From contig DCIM01000041.1 of NCBI GenBank assembly GCA_002316005.1, positions 1 to 33,013 of the forward strand: a stretch of DNA of 33,013 nt, given 5' to 3'. Positions 23,009 through 31,328 of the stretch are shown piece by piece (the stretch's first letter is position 1; each line of letters starts with the position of its first letter). A program made the position numbers and the translations under genes. A model generated the notes under the pieces. It did no database searches, was not told where the DNA came from, and saw only the letters and a program-made list of their open reading frames with translations. Origin of the DNA: Prevotellaceae bacterium UBA1726. Its GTDB lineage: Bacteria; Bacteroidota; Bacteroidia; Bacteroidales; Bacteroidaceae.

Positions 23009-23626
23009 ATGCAAAAGACAGGTACACCTAATGAATATCGTCGTGAATTAAAGACCAAAATTCTCGATTATGCTATGTCCGAATTCCGTGTTAAGGGCAT
23101 TCGTGCAGTGAAAATGGACGATATTGCTAAGGCTTTGAGCATTTCAAAGCGTACTGTCTATGAGATATACAACGACAAGGAGGAGATACTTATTGATGGC
23201 ATGGGGCGTCAGTTTGATCTCGCTCGCGAGGAAATGGTCAGAGTCTTGGAATCTACTTCAAATGTCATTGAAATCCTTGCAGCTTTCTACAAGATTCATG
23301 TCGAACAGACAACGCAGGTAAGTCCTGTTTTTTATACAGATGTGGAGAAGTATCCAAAGGCCTTGGAGTTTATCCACCAGAAGGGACAGGAGCGTGACAA
23401 ACAGGCCGCTGGTTTCTTTGAGCGTGGAGTGAAGGAAGGCTTTTTCCGCGAAAACATCGACTATGATGTCATTATGGACATCGGTAAGAATACCTCTGAA
23501 GCCATAATGAGAAATCAGCTCTTTACGAAATATCCTATGCAGAAAGTGCTGAAGAATATGCTTATTCTTTATTTACGAGGCGTATGTACCCTCAAGGGAG
23601 TTGAAATGTTGGATGAGTTGATATAA
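23009..23626 (+). CDS. TetR/AcrR family transcriptional regulator
   Basis: A 205-residue regulator. The N-terminal DNA-binding part is typical: ILDYAMSEFRVKGIRAVKMDDIAKALSISKRTVYEIYNDKEEILIDGM, with the helix-turn-helix at about residues 35-55. The C-terminal half is an all-helical ligand and dimer domain, too divergent to indicate a ligand. It is transcribed alone, divergently from ispE-Nudix and convergently with the RelA-like gene (13 nt between stops). No efflux pump, the most common TetR target, is adjacent, so its target may be itself, ispE or a distant operon. Confidence 0.92.
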   Translation: MQKTGTPNEYRRELKTKILDYAMSEFRVKGIRAVKMDDIAKALSISKRTVYEIYNDKEEILIDGMGRQFDLAREEMVRVLESTSNVIEILAAFYKIHVEQTTQVSPVFYTDVEKYPKALEFIHQKGQERDKQAAGFFERGVKEGFFRENIDYDVIMDIGKNTSEAIMRNQLFTKYPMQKVLKNMLILYLRGVCTLKGVEMLDELI

Positions 23627-23639
23627 ATTCCCTCTGTAA

Positions 23640-25853
23640 TTACATTCTTATTACCTGCTTTACACCTTTCACGGTTCTTAGTTTCTTCATAAGAACCTCC
23701 ATGCGAGAGGTGTCTTCAACCATTACGACAATATTGCCCGAGAAGAGACCATCGTTTGAATCAATGTTTATTGAACGCATGATGATTTTCTCTTCCTTAG
23801 ATATGATAGAGGTGATGTTGTTGACAATACCTAAGTCATCGTTACCAATGACACGCAAGGTGATAGAATACTGTGACTGACCTTTGCCACTCCATTTTGC
23901 ACGCACAATACGATAGCCGAAACGCTTTCGGAGTTCGGCGGCATTAGGACAATCGTTACGGTGGATTTTGATACCGCCACTGACAGTAACAAACCCAAAT
24001 ACATCATCACCATAGATAGGCGAACAGCATTTAGCCAGAGAATAATCTACACCTTTGAGATTCTGATCGATGACAAGAACATCGTCATTGCCCTTTGCCA
24101 TCTGTTCAGTAGGGTTCTCGTAAACGAATTCCTCAGCCGAACGAGTAGCGGCAGGAGCATTCAATTTAAGGTTATAGTCGCGTACCTCAACATACTTGTC
24201 GATAATGGTTGCAACATCAATATTCTCGTTAGCAACATCCTTATAGAAATCACTTACAACTTTATAACCTAACTTCTTGATAACCTGATTCATAACACCC
24301 TCGTCGAACTCAATCTTTCTGTTTTTCAAACGACGGGTGAGGAGTTCCTTTGCAAAGAGTCCTTCCTTTGCTTGAGTCTCTTTAAGAGCCAAACGAATCT
24401 TCGACTTTGCACGTGATGTGGCAACATAGTTCACCCATTCCTTTTTAGGAGTTTGAGTGCTTTGTGTTAGGATTTCAACCTGATCGCCAGAATGCAAAAT
24501 CTCGCGCATCGACACATTCTTATTATTTATGCGTGCACCTACACATCGGTTGCCCACACCCGAATGGATGTGATAGGCAAAATCAAGAACAGTGGCACCT
24601 TTTGCAAGTTTGTATAGGTCACCTTTTGGCGTGAAGACATAAACCTCCTCAGCATTAAGTTCCATTTTGAAGCGGTCCATCGTCTGGAGGTCGTCGCCGG
24701 CTTCAAGAGCATGACGAATTCCCGCCAGCCAAGCATCCATGCTGTTTTCGCTGCTTTTCACTCCCTTGTATCGCCAGTGAGCAGCAAGACCACGCTCCGC
24801 GATCTCGTCCATTCGTTCGGTACGAATCTGCACCTCAACCCATTTATTCTGAGGTCCAAGTACGGTGATGTGAAGAGATTCATAGCCATTGGTCTTTGGT
24901 ACTGATAGCCAGTCGCGAAGACGTTTTGGATTAGGCTGATACATATCGGTGATGATGGAATATGCCTGCCAGCACTGCATCTTCTCCTTGTCGAGAGGGG
25001 CATCAATAATGATGCGAATAGCAAAAAGATCATAGATGCCATTAAAACCGCAACGCTGTTTCTTCATCTTCTGCCAGATAGAATGGATGCTCTTCGTGCG
25101 TCCTTTCATATGGAATTTTAGTCCGGCATTCTCGAGCTTTTCCTGAATAGGACCTATGAAACCTTCTATATACTGGTCGCGTGAACGCTTTGTGGCATTC
25201 AGGTTATCTTTAATCATGTAATAAGCGTCGTGCTCGAGATACTTCAGCGAGAGGTCTTCAAGTTCGCTTTTGAGACGATAAAGACCAAGTTTGTGGGCGA
25301 GTGGGGCATAGAGGTAGCTTGCCTCTTCTGCCACTTTGCGCTGAGCTACGATATTGTCGGTGTCGCGAATCTGGCGCATTACATTCACACGGTCGGCAAT
25401 CATAATAAGAATGACACGCATATCCTCGGCAAAACTGAGGAGGAGATTGCGGAAGTTCTCACTCTCTACGGTTGGTGTCTTCTTGTAGAGTTCGCGTACC
25501 TTTTGCAATCCACGAATGATTTGAACCACCTGAGGACCGAAACTCTTCTCTATTTCATCGAGAGTTGAGCAGCCGTCGGTGACACAAGTATAGAGCATTA
25601 TGGCAATCACAGCATCGCGTCGAAGACCAATCTCTTCTATAGCAAGGAGAGCTGTCTGAAGACCGTGGAGAATAGGATTTAGACCAAAGACATCACGATG
25701 AACCTTACCATCATTAATGGCATTAGTCAGGAAATGGCGAAATTTCTCTTCGTCATTTTCAAGTAGTGAGTCTGCAATCTGGGTACGGATAGCATTTAGC
25801 AAATGAGCAACTTCACCCACCTCATTCTCTCTGAATTCAAGTATCTCTTCCAT
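23640..25853 (-). CDS. relA: RelA/SpoT family (p)ppGpp synthetase with degenerate hydrolase site
   Basis: A 737-residue long RSH enzyme that makes the alarmone (p)ppGpp in amino acid starvation. The N-terminal HD-type domain (about 35-190) is degenerate: where active hydrolases have His-Asp ('LLHD'), it has Y88-T89 (IAIMLYTCVTDG), and the following Glu-Asp is T92-D93; so pppGpp hydrolysis is probably lost. The synthetase domain (about 240-350) is intact: SIHSIWQKMKKQ, YDLFAIRIII, the TNGYESLH loop, VEVQIRTERMDEIAERGLAAHWRYK. TGS follows (VYVFTPKGDLYKLAKGATVLDFAYHIHSGVG), then the zinc-finger/RIS region (CCSPIYGDDVFGFVTVSGGIKIHRNDCPNA) and ACT. A separate SpoT-type hydrolase is expected elsewhere. 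Confidence 0.92.
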   Translation of the reverse strand: MEEILEFRENEVGEVAHLLNAIRTQIADSLLENDEEKFRHFLTNAINDGKVHRDVFGLNPILHGLQTALLAIEEIGLRRDAVIAIMLYTCVTDGCSTLDEIEKSFGPQVVQIIRGLQKVRELYKKTPTVESENFRNLLLSFAEDMRVILIMIADRVNVMRQIRDTDNIVAQRKVAEEASYLYAPLAHKLGLYRLKSELEDLSLKYLEHDAYYMIKDNLNATKRSRDQYIEGFIGPIQEKLENAGLKFHMKGRTKSIHSIWQKMKKQRCGFNGIYDLFAIRIIIDAPLDKEKMQCWQAYSIITDMYQPNPKRLRDWLSVPKTNGYESLHITVLGPQNKWVEVQIRTERMDEIAERGLAAHWRYKGVKSSENSMDAWLAGIRHALEAGDDLQTMDRFKMELNAEEVYVFTPKGDLYKLAKGATVLDFAYHIHSGVGNRCVGARINNKNVSMREILHSGDQVEILTQSTQTPKKEWVNYVATSRAKSKIRLALKETQAKEGLFAKELLTRRLKNRKIEFDEGVMNQVIKKLGYKVVSDFYKDVANENIDVATIIDKYVEVRDYNLKLNAPAATRSAEEFVYENPTEQMAKGNDDVLVIDQNLKGVDYSLAKCCSPIYGDDVFGFVTVSGGIKIHRNDCPNAAELRKRFGYRIVRAKWSGKGQSQYSITLRVIGNDDLGIVNNITSIISKEEKIIMRSINIDSNDGLFSGNIVVMVEDTSRMEVLMKKLRTVKGVKQVIRM

Positions 25854-25923
25854 AACAATCTTTTTTTAGTATGAAACCAGTTGATGATGAGCGTGTGGAC
25901 TCATCATTCTTTCATCGCGATGA

Positions 25924-25931
25924 CAAAATTA
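25924..25931 (-). promoter_or_regulatory. -7 box of the relA promoter
   Basis: Reads TAATTTTG on the - strand, about 70 nt upstream of the relA ATG; the -33 match is weak. Confidence 0.45.
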
Positions 25932-25951
25932 CAAAAAAAATCCGAAACAAG

Positions 25952-25982
25952 TTTGCTATTTGAAAAATTCTGCTTAAATTTG
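25952..25982 (+). promoter_or_regulatory. Bacteroidetes-type promoter for the DUF4301 gene
   Basis: TTTG (25952-25955), 19-nt spacer, TAAATTTG (25975-25982). Leader of about 26 nt to ATG 26016. Confidence 0.72.
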
Positions 25983-26015
25983 TAGAGCAAAGTATTAATA
26001 AAAACCTAAAATATT

Positions 26016-27536
26016 ATGTTTTCACAGCAAGATTTAGAACAGTTGGCTCAGCGTGGCGTTACTCCTGAGCAGGTAGAAAAGCAATTAAAACAGATTGCTG
26101 ACGGTTTTCCATTCCTGAAGCTTGAGGCTGCAGCATCGGTTGAGAACGGTATTCTTGCCCCAACAGATGAAGAGCGTGCTGCATATGTGGCTCGTTGGCA
26201 GGATTACAAAGGCGAGGGACACAAAATTGTGAAGTTTGTACCAGCATCAGGTGCGGCATCGCGAATGTTCAAAAACCTGTTTGAGTTCCTTGATGCACCA
26301 TATGATGTACCTACTACAGATTTTGAAAAGAAGTTCTTTGCTGAGCGTAAGAAGTTTGCTTTCAAGCATGCTTTGGGTCAGATGTGCAGAAAGAACAATG
26401 ACGACAAGTGTGCATGTGCCCTGTGCGAAGAAGGAAACTACAAAGCAGTTGTTGCTAACCTTCTCAACAAGGATGGATTGAACTATGGTCAGTTGCCAAA
26501 GGGGTTGCTGTTGTTCCATATGTATGAGGACGGTCCTCGTACTCCAATGGAGGAACACCTTGTAGAAGCTGCACTCTATGCAAGCAGTAACGGCGAGGCA
26601 AATGTTCACTTCACAGTTTCACACGAGCATATGGAACTTTTCAAGGCTCGCGTTGCAGAGACGGCAGATAAATATGCAGAGAAGTTTGGTGTTAAGTTCA
26701 ATATCTCATTCTCAGAGCAGAAACCATCTACTGATACAATAGCAGCTAATACTGATAATACACCATTCCGTAATGAAGACGGTTCGTTGTTGTTCCGTCC
26801 GGGTGGCCATGGAGCTCTTATTGCCAACCTCGGCGAAATTGACGCAGATGTAGTGTTCATTAAGAATATTGATAATGTTGTACCAGATCGCTTGAAGGCT
26901 GATACTGTTGAGTATAAGCAGTTGTTGGCTGGTATCCTCGTTGAAAAGCAGCAGAAGGCATTTGAGTACTTGAAGGTGCTTGAGTCTGGAGCTTACAACC
27001 ATGATAAGTTGGAGGAGATTATCCGTTTCGTACAGCGTGATCTCTGTTGCCGCAAGGCAGACATCAAGGATCTGGAGGATGCAGAACTTGTAATATATCT
27101 GCAGAAGAAGTTGAACCGTCCAATGCGTGTCTGTGGTGTAGTTCGTAATGTTGGCGAACCTGGTGGCGGTCCTTTTATTGCTTACAACCAGGATGGTACT
27201 ACAAGTCTTCAGATTTTGGAGTCAAGCCAGATTGACACCTCAAACGAAGAGTATATGAAGATGTTCACCGAGGGTACACACTTCAATCCAGTAGATCTTG
27301 TTTGTGCCTTGAAAGATTATAAGGGCAACCGCTTCAACTTGCCAGAATTTGTAGACCACATGACAGGTTTCATCAGCAGCAAGAGTAAGAGCGGTAAAGA
27401 ACTGAAGGCTCTCGAGTTGCCAGGTCTTTGGAATGGTGCGATGTCAGATTGGTCGACAATCTTTGTTGAAGTGCCACTTTCAACCTTCAACCCAGTAAAG
27501 ACTGTGAACGACTTGTTGAGAGATCAGCATCAGTAA
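26016..27536 (+). CDS. DUF4301 family protein, probable UDP-sugar-pyrophosphorylase-like fold
   Basis: A 506-residue cytosolic protein of the DUF4301 family, which is largely confined to Bacteroidetes. Features suggest a nucleotidyltransferase fold like UDP-sugar pyrophosphorylases: an N-terminal FVPASGAASRMFK (G79-A-A-S82-R83-M84), placed like the Gly-rich GG.GTR loop; a later RPGGHGALIANLGEI with H265; and VVFIKNIDNVV with N284-I-D286-N287, similar to the P.GHG...L and 'v.NiDN' blocks of UGP/AGX enzymes. The Cys-rich NNDDKCACALCEEGNY (about 129-143) may bind metal. Function has not been assigned; the fold call is my inference from motif order. It has its own promoter and is followed by nth after a hairpin. 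Confidence 0.88.
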   Translation: MFSQQDLEQLAQRGVTPEQVEKQLKQIADGFPFLKLEAAASVENGILAPTDEERAAYVARWQDYKGEGHKIVKFVPASGAASRMFKNLFEFLDAPYDVPTTDFEKKFFAERKKFAFKHALGQMCRKNNDDKCACALCEEGNYKAVVANLLNKDGLNYGQLPKGLLLFHMYEDGPRTPMEEHLVEAALYASSNGEANVHFTVSHEHMELFKARVAETADKYAEKFGVKFNISFSEQKPSTDTIAANTDNTPFRNEDGSLLFRPGGHGALIANLGEIDADVVFIKNIDNVVPDRLKADTVEYKQLLAGILVEKQQKAFEYLKVLESGAYNHDKLEEIIRFVQRDLCCRKADIKDLEDAELVIYLQKKLNRPMRVCGVVRNVGEPGGGPFIAYNQDGTTSLQILESSQIDTSNEEYMKMFTEGTHFNPVDLVCALKDYKGNRFNLPEFVDHMTGFISSKSKSGKELKALELPGLWNGAMSDWSTIFVEVPLSTFNPVKTVNDLLRDQHQ

Positions 27537-27576
27537 TGCTCACCTCTAACTCCTCTTCTGTGAAGATAGAGGCATT
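27535..27576 (+). other. Inter-gene hairpin between DUF4301 and nth
   Basis: CCTCTA (27543-27548) pairs with TAGAGG (27567-27572), extended by AATG/CATT (27535-27538, 27573-27576) with a 4-nt bulge. No T-tract follows, so it may be a weak terminator or an mRNA-processing stem; nth starts 6 nt later. Confidence 0.4.
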
Positions 27577-27582
27577 TCAAAT

Positions 27583-28227
27583 ATGACAAGAAACGAAAGA
27601 TATAAGAAGGTTATTGAGTATTTCAAAGCTCAACAACCAAATGTAACAACGGAGTTGGAATTCGGAAGCGCATTCCAACTCCTTGTTGCTACATTACTTA
27701 GTGCCCAATGCACAGACAAGCGAATCAACCAGGTTACGCCAGAATTGTTCCGACATTATCCTGATGCGAAGGCAATGGCAAAGGCCGAAGTAGAGGAGAT
27801 TTTCGAACTGATAAAGTCGGTGAGCTACCCGAATGCGAAATCTCAACATCTCAAGCAAATGTCCGAGCAGTTGGTTCGGGATTTTGACGGAGAAGTACCG
27901 TCCGAAAGAGAGAAACTCGAATCACTTGCGGGAGTAGGACGTAAGACGGCAAATGTTGTTCAAGCAGTATGGTTTGGAAAACCAACCATGGCCGTTGATA
28001 CGCATGTGTTTCGCGTCAGCCATCGTTTAGGTCTTGTTCCAAAGACCGCCGATAATCCATTGAAGGTGGAATTGACGTTGTTGAAAAACATACCAGAGGA
28101 GTATGTGGGTACTGCTCACCATTGGTTGATTCTTCAAGGGCGTTATGTATGCAAGAGTAGAAAACCGAAGTGCGATGAATGTCCGTTTGTAGGATTCTGT
28201 CCAAGTAGTGTGAAGGTTAAAGAATAA
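27583..28227 (+). CDS. nth: Endonuclease III
   Basis: A 214-residue DNA glycosylase/AP lyase removing oxidised pyrimidines. The helix-hairpin-helix LAGVGRKTANVV contains the catalytic Lys121 (K120 in E. coli), and AVDTHVFRV contains Asp139 (D138 in E. coli). The C-terminal iron-sulfur cluster ligands C-x6-C-x2-C-x5-C are present (CKSRKPKCDECPFVGFC). Length (E. coli 211) is normal. It heads a compact + strand run with DUF2461 and comEC (10-nt gap to the former). Confidence 0.97.
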   Translation: MTRNERYKKVIEYFKAQQPNVTTELEFGSAFQLLVATLLSAQCTDKRINQVTPELFRHYPDAKAMAKAEVEEIFELIKSVSYPNAKSQHLKQMSEQLVRDFDGEVPSEREKLESLAGVGRKTANVVQAVWFGKPTMAVDTHVFRVSHRLGLVPKTADNPLKVELTLLKNIPEEYVGTAHHWLILQGRYVCKSRKPKCDECPFVGFCPSSVKVKE

Positions 28228-28237
28228 AAGGTAGATA

Positions 28238-28960
28238 ATGAATACGAAACTGATATTGAAGTTTTTGCGTGATATAGCGGCGAATAACAACCGCGAATGG
28301 TTTCATGAACACAAGGCAGAATACGATAGAGCAAAGAAAGACTTTGAACAAGGTGTTTCTGATTTAATTCTCCATCTGGCGAAGTTTGATTCGGAAATCG
28401 CTCACTTGACAGCAAAGGATTGTTGCTATCGCTTCTATCGCGATATTCGCTTCTCGCCTGATAAGTCGCCTTATAAGCGCCATTTCGGAGCATATATCTG
28501 TGCAAAGGGAAAGAAGGCTTTGCGAGGTGGTTATTATATCCATCTGCAACCTGGCAACTGCTTCCTTGCAACAGGTTCGTATTGGTTGCCTACGAACATC
28601 CTTACCTCTTGTCGCAACGAGATTATGGCGAATATTGACCAATGGCGTTCGGCAGTTGAAAACGGTAAGTTCATCAAGTATTTCGGTTATCCGGGACAAA
28701 GCCTGATGGAAGACTATACTGATGAAGATAAGATGTCGCCAAAGGGATTCGGCATTACTCATTTGAAGAAGGCACCGAAGGATTTTCCAAGTGATTATGA
28801 ATTCCTTGATTATCTGAAGATGAAGGATTACTGCTGTTGGCATAGTGTAGATGAAGATTTCTTTGAAGAAGACAAATGGCTTGACGAGTCGGTAAAGATG
28901 TTCAAGGTGGCAAAGCCAATGATGGACTTTGTGAACGCCGTTATTGATGATTATGAATGA
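28238..28960 (+). CDS. DUF2461 domain-containing protein
   Basis: A 240-residue member of the DUF2461 family (TIGR02453), conserved in many bacteria, fungi and plants but of unknown function. The family-defining start is here: ILKFLRDIAANNNREWFHEHKAEYD, followed by CCYRFYRDIRFSPDKSPYKRHFGAYI with its conserved R-x-x-R-F-S-x-D-K-[ST]-P-Y-K block, then GGYYIHLQPGNCFLATGSYWL. No signal peptide or membrane segment. Length is typical (220-240). It overlaps the start of comEC by a few bases, so translation is likely coupled. The role cannot be inferred beyond position between a repair gene and a competence gene. Confidence 0.93.
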   Translation: MNTKLILKFLRDIAANNNREWFHEHKAEYDRAKKDFEQGVSDLILHLAKFDSEIAHLTAKDCCYRFYRDIRFSPDKSPYKRHFGAYICAKGKKALRGGYYIHLQPGNCFLATGSYWLPTNILTSCRNEIMANIDQWRSAVENGKFIKYFGYPGQSLMEDYTDEDKMSPKGFGITHLKKAPKDFPSDYEFLDYLKMKDYCCWHSVDEDFFEEDKWLDESVKMFKVAKPMMDFVNAVIDDYE

Positions 28961-30527
28961 ATTGAAGTTGATGCCATTGCTACCTTTTGCGATGGCATTG
29001 GCTATTGGTCTGATAATTGGGTATTTTGTCCAAATACCTTATTTTGTTTTGTTCGCGTTGATGGGTGTTTGCCTCATATTGGCAGTCCTTGCGCGAAACA
29101 AAGCACAATTTCGTTTTGTGCCCTTATTGCTATGTACGCTTTGTCTTGGTGCGGCATTAATGAAAAGACAAAACGCAAATCTGATGCCAATACAGACAGA
29201 AGCGTACACTTCTGTAACTGTTGTTGTAGAAGACTCACCGAAAATGACGGAGTGGGGATTATTATTGTCTTGTATTGTTGTTGAAGACAGCAGTAAGAAA
29301 TTAGAAGGAAAGAAGATTCGTTGTTCGTGGAATGAACCACAATTCTTACCTGTTGTCGGGCAAACACTTGAGGTGAACGGAAAGATTAGACCTACAGTTT
29401 CTGATGTCAAGAAGGAATTAACTAAAACAGGAAATTTCAATTACGAGAGGTGGTTGAAGAGTCATTCTTATGTTGCAAGAATGACAGCATACGGAGATAA
29501 TATCATAGGAGACTCAGTTAACCGGATTGGTGATGTTGACTTTATTGAAAGGGTAGGGATAAAAGCGAAGATTCTAAGGCAAAAGATTCTGAATGCGTTT
29601 CATGACGAAGGACTTGAAGATGAGAATTTCGCTATTGTTGCCGCAATGGGATTTGGCGATAAGAGTTCACTCACAGAAGCAACACGCGATGTCTTTTCGC
29701 GAACAGGAGCAGCACATTTGCTCGCCCTTTCAGGTATGCACTTGGGAATATTGTATGTGCTTCTTTCCATGCTTTTGTCTCGTTTGAATATCTTCTTTGG
29801 GAATAAGTTTGACGCACAATTCTGGGGACAGATAATTGTTATTTGTACTATCTGGACCTATGTAGTATTGGTTGGAATGCCGCAGAGTGTTGTTCGCTCG
29901 GCTGTGATGATAACTCTGTATGCAGCCATATCCTCATCGTCAAGGCAGAAGATGTCGTTGAATACATTGGCTGTGACGGCAATCGTAATGCTTGTGGTTA
30001 ACCCTATGTCTATTTGGGATGTGGGATTCCAGATGTCGTTCATGGCAATGGTAGGAATATTTGTTTTCCATACACCTATATATAATATAATAAGTATAGA
30101 GTGGCTTTTTGACCATCCGTTCCTAAGAAAGATCTGGGCGTTGGTTTGCGTATCGGTTGCGGCACAGATTGGTACTATGCCTTTGTCTGTGTATTATTTC
30201 GGAAGAATACCCGTTTTGTTCCTTTTGACCAATCTGGTGGCAATTCCTCTCGTAACGATGTTGCTTTATTGTGTATTCCTTGCCCTTGTTTTATGGTTTG
30301 TTCCTTTCGTTAGAGCCATCATGCTATTGTCGGTTCAAGGTTTGACTTGGTGCTTGACAAAATCATTAGGTCTGTTTGCAAATTGGGATATTGTGAGCAT
30401 AAACAATATCAGCATCAACTGGATTCAGATGATGCTGATATATATGATGATTATTGTCGTTGCAATAATGATCAGTAGGATACGAAAGATTTACAATCGC
30501 CGAAAGACTTATTCTATGTTGAAATAA
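28953..30527 (+). CDS. comEC: ComEC/Rec2 family DNA uptake channel, without metallo-beta-lactamase domain
   Basis: A 524-residue multispanning membrane protein. N-terminal helices are followed by a soluble OB-like DUF4131 region (about 60-190), then the competence core with the signature AAHLLALSGMHLGILYVLLS near residue 255 and further membrane helices to the C-terminus. ComEC forms the inner membrane channel for single-stranded DNA entry. The usual C-terminal metallo-beta-lactamase-like nuclease domain is absent: the frame stops soon after the last helices (IRKIYNRRKTYSMLK). Start: ATG 28953 overlaps the DUF2461 stop by 8 nt; ATG 28947 and TTG 28944 are alternatives. It converges with the ABC ATPase gene, overlapping by 19 nt. 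Confidence 0.92.
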   Translation: MNELKLMPLLPFAMALAIGLIIGYFVQIPYFVLFALMGVCLILAVLARNKAQFRFVPLLLCTLCLGAALMKRQNANLMPIQTEAYTSVTVVVEDSPKMTEWGLLLSCIVVEDSSKKLEGKKIRCSWNEPQFLPVVGQTLEVNGKIRPTVSDVKKELTKTGNFNYERWLKSHSYVARMTAYGDNIIGDSVNRIGDVDFIERVGIKAKILRQKILNAFHDEGLEDENFAIVAAMGFGDKSSLTEATRDVFSRTGAAHLLALSGMHLGILYVLLSMLLSRLNIFFGNKFDAQFWGQIIVICTIWTYVVLVGMPQSVVRSAVMITLYAAISSSSRQKMSLNTLAVTAIVMLVVNPMSIWDVGFQMSFMAMVGIFVFHTPIYNIISIEWLFDHPFLRKIWALVCVSVAAQIGTMPLSVYYFGRIPVLFLLTNLVAIPLVTMLLYCVFLALVLWFVPFVRAIMLLSVQGLTWCLTKSLGLFANWDIVSINNISINWIQMMLIYMMIIVVAIMISRIRKIYNRRKTYSMLK

Positions 30528-31252
30528 GTCTCCAACTCGCTTTCTGCACTCTGGTTCTCGTTTGGCAGATCCTTCACTATGATACCATGCTCAAGGAGAG
30601 CAATACGAGTAGAAACTTCAACTGTATGCTGGAGATTATGACTACTGATAATTACTGTAGCACCATGAGTCTCTGCATATGAGAGAATAAGTTTCTTTAG
30701 AACATTCTGTGACGATGGATCAAGGAAGTTGAAAGGTTCATCGAGGATGACAATCTCTGGTTGGGTGAGAAGAGCGCTTACAATACCAATCTTCTGCTTG
30801 TTACCAGCAGAGAAGTCACGAATAAGCTTCTTCTGGTCAAGGACCTCGCCAGCCATGAACTTTTCATATTCAGCAAGGCGTTCTTTGATATCTGTACTTG
30901 TAAGGCCGGAAACCCTTCCAACGAAATCGAAATACTCTTCTGGAGTAAGGAAGTCAATAAGGAAACCATCATCGATGTAAGCACCAACATGACTCTTCCA
31001 TTCTTCGCTCTCTGCAGGATTAATCAGCAGTTCTTCCTGCCCCTCCTCAGAAGGAGTCTGGAATGAGTATGTTACTGTTCCTTCGTTGGCTTTGAGCAAG
31101 TCGAGAATCATACGGAAAAGAGTTGTCTTACCTGCTCCGTTGTTACCAACAAGACCGAGAATATCGCCTTTGTTAATTGTAAACTCGTTGATGTCTACAG
31201 CAACCTTCTCGCCAAAACACTTCTTGAGGTTTTCAATCTTTATATGTCCCAC
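30509..31252 (-). CDS. ABC transporter ATP-binding protein, orphan
   Basis: A 247-residue ABC ATPase. Walker A is G36-NNGAGKTT44, the signature is the variant FSAGNKQKIGIV (in place of LSGGQ), Walker B IVILDEPFNFLDP and H-loop IISSHN. The sequence is of the drug/lipid exporter-like type (CcmA-like 'NNGAGKTTLFRMILDLL'). An acidic insertion (QTPSEEGQEELLINPAESEEW) lies at about residues 65-85. No permease gene is next to it in the window; with secA upstream and comEC convergent it must work with a permease encoded elsewhere. Its last codons overlap the end of comEC by 19 nt. Confidence 0.93.
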   Translation of the reverse strand: MGHIKIENLKKCFGEKVAVDINEFTINKGDILGLVGNNGAGKTTLFRMILDLLKANEGTVTYSFQTPSEEGQEELLINPAESEEWKSHVGAYIDDGFLIDFLTPEEYFDFVGRVSGLTSTDIKERLAEYEKFMAGEVLDQKKLIRDFSAGNKQKIGIVSALLTQPEIVILDEPFNFLDPSSQNVLKKLILSYAETHGATVIISSHNLQHTVEVSTRIALLEHGIIVKDLPNENQSAESELETYFNIE

Positions 31253-31293
31253 AATCTTTTCGTGTTTATTAGTTCGTAATATTGAGTTGACAG

Positions 31294-31313
31294 CCCCTCC
31301 AAAAATGGAGGGG
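31294..31313. other. GC-rich hairpin between secA and the ABC ATPase gene
   Basis: CCCCTCC-AAAAAT-GGAGGGG, a perfect 7-bp stem with six-base loop, starting 15 nt past the end of secA. No T-tract follows on either strand, so it may be a non-canonical terminator or a member of the same loose class of C/G-rich palindromes as 5054-5071. Confidence 0.5.
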
Positions 31314-31328
31314 GACTGCTACTATTGC

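Noticed and set aside
30509..31252. A complete ABC exporter operon.
   Set aside because: No permease gene is adjacent on either side; only the ATPase is present in the window.
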